Assembly: GCA_009801085.1 (NCBI GenBank)
Contig: VNWV01000004.1
Span: forward strand, 2,852,001 to 2,916,000
DNA length: 64,000 nt
Direction: 5' to 3'
Source of the DNA: Lasiodiplodia sp. COLG20
Lineage: Eukaryota > Ascomycota > Dothideomycetes > Botryosphaeriales > Botryosphaeriaceae
Shown here: piece after piece, positions 1 through 12,397 of the stretch
How positions within the stretch are numbered: position 1 is the first letter of the stretch
Layout of the letters: each line of letters opens with the position of its first letter
Made by a program: the position numbers and the translations under genes
The notes under the pieces: model-generated
Seen by the model: the letters and a program-made list of their open reading frames with translations, nothing else
Told to the model about the DNA's origin: nothing
Databases searched by the model: none

Positions 1-3000
1 GTGACGGGGCTGCACTGGCGCCGGCCGCGCCACCGCGAGCAGCTGATCGAGAACGTGTTGTACACGGTGTGCGCCGACAACAAGGTGCGCGTGTGGGTGG
101 GCGGCGAGCACCGCGGGCCCGAGATCTTCCAGCTGTGGGCCGAGGTCGACCTCATGGAGTCGATCAAGCCGCGCGCCCTCGACCCGGGCGCCCGCTCCAC
201 CCGCCGCTACGCCTTCTTCATCGACAGCGCCGACTTCGCGGTCGCCACCGAGCGCGCCGTCCAGCAGGCCTCCGAGGCCAACAGCAAAGAGGAGAGCCAT
301 GCCCTGCAGCACCTGATCGAGGTCGCGAACCGCACCCCCGAGGTGTGCGTCGTGCTAGATGACAAGGGCAACATGTCGGCCTGGGGCTTGGAGAGCGTGG
401 ATTCGAAGGTCAAGAAGACGAGCAACATCTTCAACATTGCACACGTCGAGGGGCTTAGGCTGCATTTTGCGAAGGACCCCCTGCCCATCGAGGATAATGT
501 GCAGTTCTTCAGTTTCTGCGGGGATGCCCATGGCAGTTCGTTCACTCTGCTCATGCACCACTTTGATGGAAGAATAGAGTGGATGGAGGGCAAGATTGAC
601 CTACTGTTCGATCCGTCCCCCTTGAAGTTGACGAGATTGGAGCGAGAGACCATTTTGACCGGACACACCGCACCCATCAAGAAGGCCGTACGTACAGCCA
701 GCGGGCGGGCGCTGATATCTCGAACCGACAAGAACGCGGGCGTTGTGTGGAGGCAAGAGAATTCGAAGCATTCCGGCCCTGTGCTTGCTCGGCACAGTAC
801 CGTGCAGGTGCATGAGCATATCCATCGCACGGCTTTGCTTGCTGAGGGCGACTTTGTTGTATTCCTGCACCACGAGAGTATCTCACTATGGGATGCTCGC
901 ACGCCAACGGCAAAAGAGGTGGCTCGCTGCAAGTACGAATTGCAGGGCAAGCCGCTCTGCTTGCTCATCATCCCGGAAGTAGAAACAGACTCTGGATGCG
1001 TCCATCTTGCCACCATCTCGTCCGAGATGAAGGGAATCGGCTGGGAAGTAAGGATACCGCCCAGATTGACACACGTCAGCTTCCGTCCACACCGCCGGAC
1101 ACCGTCCATCAACATCGCAGGCAAAATCTCCATCGAAGAAATCTGCCGCTTTGATCTAGGTGACGACGGCGACCTGGCTTATGTCATCCCCGTCGATCCT
1201 GCTGGAACGCCACCTGTGATCTCAGGTTTCTTGGACACTTTCGCCCGTGATATTGCAATCTCGTACACAACCTCCGGTGTTATCAAATCATGGACCGCAA
1301 GAGTCAGCGAAGATCGGAATAAGATCGAATGGCTGCTCACGTCGACGGTTGATACTGGCGTCGAAAATCCGACACTCGGCAGTGGCACTTCAATTCGCAA
1401 AGCGGCTTTGGTTGATTCTCAGAAGACTGGTCTCACCATCTGGAGCACAAGAAGCGCCCAGTTGGAGCACGAGGAGCGTTTTGAGGCCCATGATATCATC
1501 CAGGACATCGATTGGTCGTCTTCTCCGGACAATCAGTCCATCCTCGCCGTTGGCTTTCCCCACAGGGTTGTCATCTATGCACAGCTGCGCTACAACTACC
1601 TCGACCATGGGCCATCCTGGGCGGCGATTCGCGAAGTCCGTATTCGAGAGTTCACGCCGCATCCGATTGGTGATTCTGTCTGGCTGGGCAGCGGTAATTT
1701 GGTCATCGGTGCTGGAAACCAATTGTTCGTCCAAGATGAGCATGTTGAGGTCGATGATGGTGTCCTTCCAGATCTGCGCCTCGTTGAGCACAGGGAAGCA
1801 CACCGGAAGAAGGAGGTGGATTTGTTCACTCTTGTGAGCAGACTCAACGGTCCGCTGCCGGTGTACCACCCACAGATGCTTGCTCAGTGCGTGCTTCTAG
1901 GGAAGCTGCCGCAGGTCCAGCGGATCCTTATCAACCTTTACAAGACGCTCAAATTCTACACCGAGGGCGACCCATTCGATACTCTACTCGGATTATCGCC
2001 TGAGAGCTTCTTCGAGGATCACGAGGTGAGTAATATTAAATTAAAACTCCAGATCATATAGCTAACGAAGTTCCAGGCCGCTATGAACGGTTCAGCTCGA
2101 AAGGAGCTGCAGTCTTCATACGCCGATTTCACGGATGAGGATGACGAGCCGGCCAGTGTGACTGAGGCAGTCGCTGCAAGCTTGAACGAGCTCCTCCTAA
2201 CAAAACCGGTTCCACAGCTGTCCAACCGTGAGCAATTTCACCTAGCAGACATTGTTGAATGCGTCGGTACTGTCGAGAAACACCGGAGAAGCGTTGACGA
2301 CAATGCCTGTCGTTTCCTACTCTTCTTCAGACAACATTATCTTCGCGACAGGGATGGCCTGCGGAGTGAGGAGAAGTCTCACATATCGTGGCGCGAGATC
2401 ACTTGGGCATTTCACAGTGGTAGCCAAGACATTCTGTTGGATCTAGTGAGCAGGCATTTCCAGGGACGTATGACGTGGAAGCAAGCAAAGGAGGCCGGTA
2501 TCTTCATGTGGATGACCGACATCAATGCAGTGGTGAGTCTCGGTTCTACTCGTAGGAAGTAAGCATGGCACTAACAAGTTACAGCGCGCTCAATTCGAGG
2601 TCATCGCCCGGAACGAATATACCAAGACTGAGGAGAAGAACCCAGTTGACTGCAGTTTGTATTACCTCGCTCTCCGCAAGAAAGCGGTCCTTGTCGGTCT
2701 CTGGCGCATGGCCACATGGAGCCGCGAACAGCCTGCCACGTACCGCCTGTTCCAGAACAACTTCAACGATCCTCGTTGGAAAACGGCTGCCCTGAAGAAC
2801 GCGTACGCACTGATGGGCAAACGCCGTTTCGAATATGCAGCCGCCTTCTTCCTCCTGGCCGACCACCTCCAGGACGCCGTCGCAGTACTGTCGAACCAAA
2901 TGAACGACATGCAGCTCGCCATCGCGGTCGCCCGCGTCTACGAAGGCGGCGACGATGGCCCGGTGCTGCGCAAGTTCATCACCGAACGGGTCCTGCCGCG

Positions 3001-3763
3001 CGCCGTCATGGAGGGCAACCGCTGGATGGCGACGTGGGCCTTCTGGACCCTCGGCAAGCGCGACATCGCGGTGCGGGCGCTCGTCACGCCGCTGTCGACG
3101 CTGCTCTCGCCGCCCGACTCGCCCAGCCTGCAGTCGCGCCTCTTCCTCACCGACGACCCGGCGCTCGTCGTGCTCTACCGCCAGCTGCGCGACCGCTCGC
3201 TGCAGACGCTGCGCGGCGCCCTCGCCGTCGACCCGCGCGCCGAGTGGGAGTTCATCGTACACACGGCGCGCCTGTACGAGCGCATGGGCTGCGACGTGCT
3301 CGCGCTGGACCTCGTCCGCAGTTGGGAGTTCTTGCAAACCCCGCAGCAGCCGATCGCGCCCCTGCCGACGAAGCTGCCGCTGCACTCGTCGCAGAATTCT
3401 GCTGTTTCGGCTGCGCCGACTAGTCCCGTTGCTACGTACGACATCGATCCCCGCAAGCTGCTGCGCAGGCGGAGCAGTTTGGTCGTGCAGGATTTGCCGC
3501 ACAGGCCGCTCGCGGTCCGGTCGGCGTTGGACGGGTTCGTTGATGGGGAGGAGGGTGGACAGGATGGCGAGGTGGTTGTTGACGGCGAGGAGAAGAGGAA
3601 TGGGGTTAATGGGAGTGGTGGTCGGGGCAAGGAGAATGGTGGCGGTGGCGGTTTTGGTGTTGATGGTGCGGGAGAGGTGGAACAGCAACAGAAGAAAAAG
3701 CCGCCGCCGACACAGTTTCACGAGCCGGATGCTAATAGCTTGCTGGACTCGTTTGGGTTTTAA
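1..3763 (+). CDS. rav1: Rav1 / DmX-like RAVE complex subunit, 5' end missing
   Basis: C-terminal 1219 codons of the large WD40 scaffold Rav1. With Rav2 and Skp1 it forms the RAVE complex, which reassembles the vacuolar H+-ATPase. Predicted exons are 1-2025, 2077-2532 and 2585-3763. The introns are 51 and 52 bases, both in phase 0, with GTGAGT donors and CTAAC branch sites. The frame is open through base 1 and the first codon is GTG, so the gene starts upstream of the window. The first half shows WD-like stretches (NVLYTVCADNKVRVW near the start). The last exon carries the typical Rav1 C-terminal helical block (YYLALRKKAVLVGLWR, then AAFFLLADHLQDAVAVL). The final ~90 residues are low-complexity and rich in Gly, Glu and Lys. 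The family assignment rests on this recognised C-terminal block. The low-complexity tail is probably not conserved. Confidence 0.93.
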
Positions 3764-6700
3764 GTGGCTTGATTGGTTGGGGCAGCTTAAATGCGTTGTG
3801 CGGGGGATTGCCTCTTTTGGGAATGGAGGGTGTATAAGGTTGTGGCGGGGGGAAGGATGACGATTACGGTTTTTGTGTTTTTTGGTCGGAATGAAGGTTG
3901 TAGATTACCCTTATGGCATTGGGATATGGCGTCCTTTAACCTTTTTTTTTTTTTTACTTCTGATTTTTTTGATCCTCGAAAATATCCTGTTGGTGGAGGA
4001 GGGAAAAGGATTTTGGGGGAGGTATAAAATGATGATTTTGCGAGTAGGATTTCCTTTTCGTCCTTGTTGCTCTGGGAGACGCCGGAATCCTTAATGTCTT
4101 ATGCTTTTCCTTCTTTCTCGTTCGATGATTGGAACTTGGCATCATCTCCGGCATGAGGATGGTAATGGAAAGCAGACCAAGAAGGGATAATGACTAGGTA
4201 CCTATAGCGCTGAATCCTTAATTCGAGTTCGCAACTTCAGAACGCGCGATCGTAAGGTTGTGGCGCCCATTGCGCGTTGCCGTAAGCCACCCGCCACTTT
4301 CTCACCCTATTGCTATGCATATGCACGTTTGGGGAAAAGAGAGCTTATTGTTGAAAATGTGAGGGGTCACACGTGGTGTTTACTTACATGGAAGGCCTAT
4401 TTGGGCTTAGTCCTACCGGGAGTGTACATGGTTTCTGCAAGTCGCACGCCCGTTTGAGGGACTGTCTATTGTGGTTTCACATTATACAGCGGGAACACTT
4501 GACGGATGAGGTGACATCCATGCTATTCGCTTCATCTCTGTCTACTGTTTACTACCTCTCCGTTCACTGTTTGCTAGTTTGGTCACCCGGTAGCGTGTAT
4601 ATTTTACGCTACCCGCAGGTAGTCCATGGATCATTCTGCACATCTTACTCAGCATTCCCTTAAAAATTCATGAGAAAGCTGAAGTCGGAATGACAACATT
4701 GTTCACGTGCTTTTGACGCCATTCCCGGCAATTGCTTCATGACGCAATGGCATGTTGAGGCTGCGGATGCACCGGTACGAGAAAGACGCCGGCAACCGCC
4801 AGATGTTGCCTCGCCACAAGCACTTGCACTTGAACGGCTTTGAACGAGGCTGCAGGCTATTGAATTTGCCACAAGGCTGAGTCACAGACAGGATCGTCAC
4901 CCAAATCAGCTGCTGACAGCCTCTCCATGCCTAACGCCGAGAGAAGAGTTCACCCAGGATCCAAACTCAAATCTAAATCTGGGGAAGCGCGAGACGGGTT
5001 CCCCTGGTGCCGTGAGCACTTTATTGATCCTTTCCGATTCTGGGTGACGTATCCCCATGCCCGACTTCCAAGATCCGAGGCCGTTACTGGGGGGGTTCGG
5101 TTGGGGCTGGGTGGTTTGACGAGTCGTGATACTTTTTTTCGAGTGCGCCGGTTATCGACGGTTCGTCACAGGTCATACAGGGTTCGGCACTTCGATTGGA
5201 TGCGAGCAAGGACCGTCGCTTGGTAGGCAAAAAAAAGGAGGTTGGTGTGGAGACGTGAATTTGTAAGGAGGGTCATGACTCGACTGGTGGCTAAGTCAGG
5301 TAGCCAAGGGTCTGGGGAGCAGACCTCACAGACCTCAAACAGACCGCAATCGGAGCCCCGCGCACGCTAACAACCGTTATCAGCCTTCCGTGGTGTTAAC
5401 GTCTCTTCTCAACCAATAGAGCCACTCCAGCTGTAAACAATAGAAACGCGGCTAGCTTCTACAAGCATTTTGCAGGCTGTGACATGTAATCCACTCTGTA
5501 CCGAGGCACAATACTCCCCCCACCCTAAGCAAAACCGAAACATGCATCATGAATAGAGTTTCCTTGTCGCGGCGCCATTACAGGGACTTAATCTGTGTGG
5601 ATCTTGCAGACGTGGCTTCCGTTGGGTGTAGGGCGAATTTGAACGGTCGGATGTCCGCGGCTGATCTGCACATGGGGCCCCGCTTCACACGATGTGTTGC
5701 TCCGCCCCTTTGCCACTCCGCCCAGGGGAAAAGATGTGAGGCTCACGACTCGCTGATATGAGACTCGTTCATGCTTCAGCTGTCTCGCACTCGTGATCAG
5801 ATAACGCCCGAGTCAGTAAATCCCCGGCTCCACATGCACTACGACGTCCATCGCAATTAAGATACCCGGCATATAGATGATCTGCGGACATGCCGAGGGT
5901 TGGAGACCCATAGGTGCCCAGTGAAACCCCAACTCTGTTGGGCACTGGTTAGAGGGAAAGTCAGCTAGTCAGGACCCTGAGGACAGACCGGTAGGCTGAG
6001 ATTCGTGCATCGCCGCCACCTTTCTCGAAGAAGAAGGCTCGCTCGGAGTCGGATTCACTCGGCGGCCGATACGGACCCTGTTCTTCGCATACGCGGACTC
6101 GGATTCGGCCGACGACGGTTCCTGCCCAACAGATAACGTTGCGGTTCGGCCGTTCATCACGCCGTGGTTCGAAGCTTGTGTGACCCCGACTCACTCAATG
6201 CGTCTCAACAGGGGCAACGGAAATGTCCGCAGTATATCGATTCACTTCGTGCTCTTTCGCCTCACATCGTGAACTTAGCAGACATCTCTCTCTGAGTCTT
6301 TGACTTAGGTTCTATAGTTAAGCTCTCTTAATAAGGGTTCGTTGGTCTGAGCGAAGAAGCTCCTCGACGATCAGCGGTGAGCAGCATTGTGCCTCGTTTT
6401 GCATGCTTTGACCCCTTTACCTTGATGGGTCATTACTATGGGGATCAAGTAGCTTAGCATTGGATTGGTTATAGAATTCTACGGTACACCTTTGAAGAAT
6501 TCCTTGCCAGATCTCTAGTGTCCGCAGCGTGATCATGGAAGAGTCTCCCCAGCCTTGGCACTCACTTACAAAGTTCTATTCAAAGACAGCTTCCAATGAG
6601 AAATTCCACGTGTCTTTCTACGAGATTCCCCCTACGCCATGTTTTGAGCTTCAAACTTTGGCCGAAATGGTCCGTTCAAATTCATTACAGGATCCCCGCA

Positions 6701-9700
6701 GGATTCACTCGTCAACGAATTGTCCAAGCTGTGGGAATTGACCGGTTCAGTTCGCTTGATGGATTGGTAAAAGTATTTTGCGAGTTATCTAACAACTAAG
6801 TTGAGTTTTCAGCTTCTTGTGTGTAAGAGCTCGTTTGCAACAGCCAATTATCTGCCCAAGTGAGCGAATATTGAAGATGTTTCATGGACAGCTGTAAGGG
6901 TTAACGCTACAATTCGTCATACTAATATATAAGCACTACAATATAGTTCAGCTACGAGAGCTATATAGATAATGTCGAAGAGCGTTTCGAGAATATGTGT
7001 GTGGCTTGGTCAAGCTTTGCGGCTTGCGGCCCTCACTAAAGAAACAACGCTGCGCCATGCTCTCGCCATGATTTGCGCACCAGATGCGTTGCACATATCC
7101 ATATTGCAGTGATATAGCTTGAAAAAATTTACTGGTATTTTACAATGAGCTATTTTTTCCTGGGCGGGTGGAGATGAGAAAAGTAGTAAGCGAGATATTT
7201 TCATGCTCTATACATTCCAATGAATAGTGAGGCATATAGAGAAAGCTCAAAGTATAAAATGGCGCGATATAGTTCTCAAATCTGGCCACTTTATTGCTAG
7301 TATTCGTAATCACATTGCATCTCGTCCCGACGTGAAGCGTCGTTGGGCACTGAATCAGTTATTTCTCATCCAACCCCGCCGTAAGAGCCTCATTCAAAAT
7401 CGCCTCAGAACTGATGCCATTTAACAATGCTAAAGGACAGTGCGCATCACCAATAAGTGCCGAGGTAGATCGTATGATTACAATATCGCTTACGCTCATA
7501 GCCGTTGATTGACGCTAACCGGATGCCGACGGGAATCTGCGGCAGTCATAATACATCTGAAGCAACCAGCACGGTCGCTCCAACTTGCTTACACCACCAA
7601 CTTCATCACTAGTATCTCTATAGACACCTCATAGAGTGGTCTTTGCCCGCCTGCCTTTTTGGGACAAGCAACTCCAAGACTGCCAAGGAATTGCTAAGTA
7701 AAGATGAACCAACATAGCACCAAAGCTCCCGAAGCGAAGCAGTGTAACCTAGCTTCATGCTCGTTCATCCGAATTCCACTGCCGTGTACACCCAAAGATA
7801 GTCCGTTGAATCATACATACGCACTCATTCAGCTCGAGCAGGCCCGTTCCTTTGGGCTCGTCGCATCATTCCTCAAACCATTGTCGACGTCACACCGCTA
7901 TCATAAGCTCTCGACAACAGAAGAATAGCATGTAAACTATTATGCTCATGCTCCCGATCGTGACATCTCGGCCGTCCGGTCCCCGCATCGGGGTCCCGAC
8001 CTTCCCCCAGACGGCTATACACAGCATGAATCGTGCATCGTCATATCCGTGAAACCCCGAGTGCCCGATGCCGATGGGATGAGGGCCCGAAATACGAGGT
8101 GTGTGTCGGGAGCCGGACACCGAGCGGCCGGGCGAGGTCAGCAGCAGCAAGGTTGTTACCTTCTCGTCCAGCCAGCAGCGGACGCCGAGCCCGCCGTAGT
8201 GGATAAGGCGGGAAAAAGTATGTGCTAATTGAGAGAGGCGGGACAATCGAGCGATTGCCTCAGACCGCTACGACGGAGTGTTTCCAAAATCTTTCGCTGC
8301 CCTTACGGCATGCATGGGGCGCGTCGATAGTTTTTCCAACTTACATACCAACGAGGCGCGAGCAAGGGAGATTTCCGACGCGCACCCGGCCACACGCCGT
8401 CCGGCGCGCGGCATTTGCCAGCTATTTGAATTTTTTTTTTTTTTAAACACCAGCGGTCGTGGCACGTCTCACGCGTGCGCACGTCTCCACCAGAAACTTG
8501 CATCGAGAAGGGCAGGAGGGAGACAAGCGAGGGTACCTGGATTCGTCAGCCGTGTTGACTTTTTTTGCGCCCCAATTCCGATCGCTGGGTCGTACACGAG
8601 AAAGCCACATCAGCCGGACGAGGGCACTCGCCGTCTCGGTACTCAAGCAGCCACGCATCACTGTCACGGGAAGCATCTTCCTCGTTGGCATGGCAGCTGG
8701 CCAATAATCTCGCGTAATCCCTGTCGATGGAGCAGTTCTTTGGGGACGGGACGGAAAAGAAAACAAAAAAGCAAAGAGAATTGAGGCAGTTTTGTCTCGA
8801 GTGATCCCAACGGGCCCACTGTTGTTCGGTTTCCTGCCAGCATGTCCATGTCAAAGAAGTATTGACTCTGGTTCTGAACAACTCATCACTGTGACTGGTG
8901 CCCGAACACTGTGACGTCGACGCAGCGAACGCGATGTTTCATGAGAATCACCACTTTAGCCTGTTTCGTAGACATCGCTTGCTAGTAATGTGATTGAAAG
9001 ATCACGTTTTTTCGCACTGACCGGTCTTTATTGGCGGCAGTAGCGTGGAATGCAGATGGTTCGATTGATCCTTTTCTTTCTTTTGACCTCTTGCCTGGAG
9101 AACGGCTATGCGTACCCAGGTATTTGGAAGATGGGCGAAAAAAGGAAATAATGGACGGCTCGTAGCGCGACAGCTTATTCGCCAGCGCCGCAAATCTCGG
9201 AATATTTTAGCCGGACAGTCGGTGATGCCGAGTCCATTGGTGGACGTGCACGGATGCAATTGTGATGCTTGGTGCCTGGCACATGTATGGGAACCCCAGG
9301 CAACCTTCCTTCTTTTTTTCTTTTTCCTTTCCTTTTTGCGTCGTGCCTTGTTTTCCCTGTCCGGGGCCGAGTGTGCCGGGCTCGTCCGATTGTCCAGTTT
9401 GGCGTCCGTGCCGCGGTACCTGGGCTAGCTGACATGGTGATGGGGGGATGGCTTTTGCGGTGGCTGAGCATGGGAGCCGCTGTCAAGTTTCACCACATCC
9501 GGCAACCAGCGCGCCGCAGAGCCTCCTCTCGCACCAGCCAGCCAGCCTTCGAAATTTCTGTCCCCTGCATCTCGCGGCACGAAGTTGCACACCAGCTGCA
9601 GCGCACAGTTCGCGCACGCGCACCAACTTCGCACGAGTACTGAATCCGGCGTCCAGCAAGATAAAAAAAAAAATTTCTTACCCGTCCCGTTGTCTAACCA

Positions 9701-11845
9701 ACATGCCGTCAGCTGGTACGTCCGTTGTCGTACTTCGTACTTGGCCCCGGGGCCCTCGGACCATCTTTCAGCTGCGAAGGAAAAATAAAGGGATTAGCTG
9801 CGCCTTGACCGCCTCTACTAGCCGCCGACGCCGTTTTCGATCGTCTTTTTGCCAATTCCTTCGCGCCGGGCACTTGTGTGTAGCGTCACTGGCGTCATCC
9901 TTTTGCTGCTCGCCTTACGAGGCTGTCGTCGGCGGATGACGTTAGGCGGTGAGCTTTTTTCGCGTCTTTGCTCCCGTCTGCACGCGTCCAGATGCGTACT
10001 GAGCACTCGTTTTCTAGAAAAGACAGGACTGAGCATGGGCTTTTCGGGAGATATCGGTTCATGCGACCATAGCCAGCGCATACTCTCTCACTGCTTTGGG
10101 CAGGATGGGGAAAAAGAACGGCAGCACGAAGACGACATTGGACGGCAATGAGCGAGAGAGTAGGCATTACATCACGCGGAATACCGCCCGCCCACAGCGA
10201 TCCCCACAGGATCTCTGAGAGGTGGGTCCAGATCAGCCCTGTCGGTTTGAAAACCCCTTCGACGCTGTGACGCGTTTCATCACGAGCTGCTCACGCCGTT
10301 TTTTTCGCGCGGGGATACTCGCGCGCGCCTTGAAAAAAGGGCTCGGAAATTACCCGCCACCCGTTTTCTTTTATTCTTCGACCTTCTGGAAGGGTGCTGG
10401 AAGGAGGCGAATAGATGGTCGAAGCGCACGAGAAAAAGTGCCGGCGCACCGACTGGACCCTGTGGATCGTCTGATGAGGCTCTGTGCGGGTAGCACCACA
10501 CCCACCTGAGGAGCGGTGGACTGGTTGCTAGGGTAAAAAGTAGCGTACCTGCCAGTAGCGCCGCCGTTCGAAGGCGCCATGGAAGCGCCCGACCGGCGCA
10601 GCGAGCTAAGGTAGAGTCATCTGTGGTACGCCGTTGCCCAAATGCTGCTAGCAGTAAACAAGCGGTGACGGACAGACGGAATATCGACTGATGCCTCGTC
10701 AAGGCGACGAAGAAGGAGGCGACGGCGGCAGTGCTGGCGTCTCCTATTGCTCCTAGTATAGAGTCATTAACTGGTGATTGTAACTTTTGATGCTCAAACC
10801 TAAAAATATGATGACAGCACGGACGCAAGGAAAGGGGGCTAGGGAGAATGAGGCAGCTGGGACCTTCGAATTTCCTTCTAGAAGGATGCCCGTTTCAACC
10901 GTTTCGCGTTTCGTCTCGCATCCCTCGCTGCCGTCGCAGCCGCAGGATTTCGCAGGGCGGGTCGATCCCTGCGGATCGGGTATCTGTCCAGATTAGCGAT
11001 CCTGTGGGTTCAACGCGGGTTGGGCGTGGGTGGTGACAGCTGGCCGCCGGCCAGATTAGCTAAACCTTCGATTATTATCTTGGGCATACTGACACGATCT
11101 CGGGCAGAAGTATGTGGGTGTTTCGTCGACGAGAATGAAGTTGCAGGCTCGCCGGGTAGGCACCAATGCTGCTCTACAACACTGACACAGCATAGTGTAA
11201 CGGCGCACCCACGCATCATGGACCAATGGCACACAGTGGGAGGGCGTGGGGCGCCGCATTCCACCCGCCCTGAAACGGCGACGCAGATCCTCCAGAGGCA
11301 TGCACAGGCAAGGCGGTCAGTAGCACGTCGCGCGTCACTCTTGCGCAGCCTGCGTGCCTTCAGGCGAGTCGGGTTGCAGGCCGAACCATTGACCATGCTG
11401 CTCGCCTTCAATCCCTATGCATTGCGCTTGCTGAGTTGTCAATCGCGCTCTTGTCGCAGACTACTGTCGCGGCCTTCTGGCCTGCCTAATTTCTCCGGCG
11501 TGGGTGTTTCCTCCATATTGGGGCCCCCCACACTCGCCATAACAGGAAAACCAAGCTCCATCACCACAAGCTTCCTCTTTCTCCAGTCGCCTGCCTTACC
11601 TTCTTTTTGCCCTTCCTTCAGGCTCTTCAAGACCCACAGCACCAATTGACCACGAAACAAACCACCGCGCCTCCTTCTCCACTAGCATCCCGCCTGAGCT
11701 TCGTCCAAGCCATACCCCAGACGCCAGAGCCATCCAGCAACGACCCGTCGCGCCGGCGCAGACACACCCTCACCTCGGAGCGCCCACACACGCCTCCACC
11801 ACCATTAACCCAAAGCAACAAGAGGAGCCACACCACAGCCATACC
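3764..11845. other. Gene-poor 8-kb stretch
   Basis: No convincing gene is visible. Open frames are short, lack family-like sequence and overlap on both strands. The first 400 bases after rav1 are T-rich and probably hold its 3' UTR. Around 6.3-8.0 kb the sequence is noticeably AT-richer than its flanks and could be decayed repeat DNA, but no terminal repeats or transposase-like frames were seen. From 8 to 11.8 kb it is GC-rich with short homopolymer runs, for example a T run near 8430. Small fungal genes with several short exons could be missed here without expression data. Confidence 0.5.
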
Positions 11846-12397
11846 ATGCTCGCCCTCGCCAACCCACGCCCCGCCGCCACAACCAGCACCAGCGGTGGCA
11901 GCCGCCGCCCACGGTCCCGCCGTTCGTCGACGCTGCCCTCGCACCTCCTCTCCGGTTACGCTAACGGCCCCGATGCCGGCCGCGCACCCAGTCGCCTGAT
12001 GCGCGCCATGACAGCGAGCACACGTGGCAGCCACCGCGGCGGAGGTGGTTCTGGTCCTGGGTGTGGCGTCGGTGCCTCGGCTGAGGAGGACGGCGAGGCC
12101 GATGGTAGCGCCAACGCGTCGTTCGAGAACGTGTTCCTCGGCGGGGGCTGGAACGAGGGCGACGACGACGACGCGATCCCGCTAGTTGCGCTAAGCGGGC
12201 GCTCGAAAGCTGGGGGTAAGATGAAGGGCAGGATGATGGAGCTGGACGACGACGATCAGCAGCAGAAGGAGAACGGCAGCAGTCCGATCGGCAGCAGCAG
12301 CAGCAGCGGTCGCAGGAGGAAGAGGGTGTATCGATACGTTAGCCACGGGATTGGGGGCGCAGGAAACTTCCGTAAGTCCGCGATGGGGAACATCTAA
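11846..12397 (+). CDS. Low-complexity protein with C-terminal GGAGN motif
   Basis: A 183-codon open frame starting at ATG 11846. The N-terminal half is rich in Ser, Arg and Gly, the middle is acidic (GDDDDA, LDDDDQQQKE), and a basic stretch leads into YVSHGIGGAGNF near residue 172. The (H)G-x-GGAGN signature is typical of small fungal proteins of unknown function in the DUF3602 group, which often carry several copies. Only one is seen here. A perfect donor-like GTAAGT follows the motif at 12370, so the last ten codons may be intronic and a second exon may lie downstream. I could not place it. Function is unknown. The coding call rests mainly on the motif and the ATG. Confidence 0.45.
   Translation: MLALANPRPAATTSTSGGSRRPRSRRSSTLPSHLLSGYANGPDAGRAPSRLMRAMTASTRGSHRGGGGSGPGCGVGASAEEDGEADGSANASFENVFLGGGWNEGDDDDAIPLVALSGRSKAGGKMKGRMMELDDDDQQQKENGSSPIGSSSSSGRRRKRVYRYVSHGIGGAGNFRKSAMGNI

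Noticed and set aside
2579..3721. Minus-strand open frame of 380 codons
   Set aside because: It lies opposite the conserved last exon of rav1. Its Arg/Gln/Gly-rich sequence is the usual antisense shadow of GC-rich code.
6150..6180. GGTTCGAA-like tRNA B box
   Set aside because: No acceptor stem or anticodon arm can be formed around it.
8278..8784. Plus-strand open frame of 168 codons
   Set aside because: Contains a translated T run and shows no conserved motif; three other frames are open over the same bases.
11020..11649. Plus-strand open frame of 209 codons
   Set aside because: No domain, composition like a random GC-rich frame, and a comparable open frame on the other strand.
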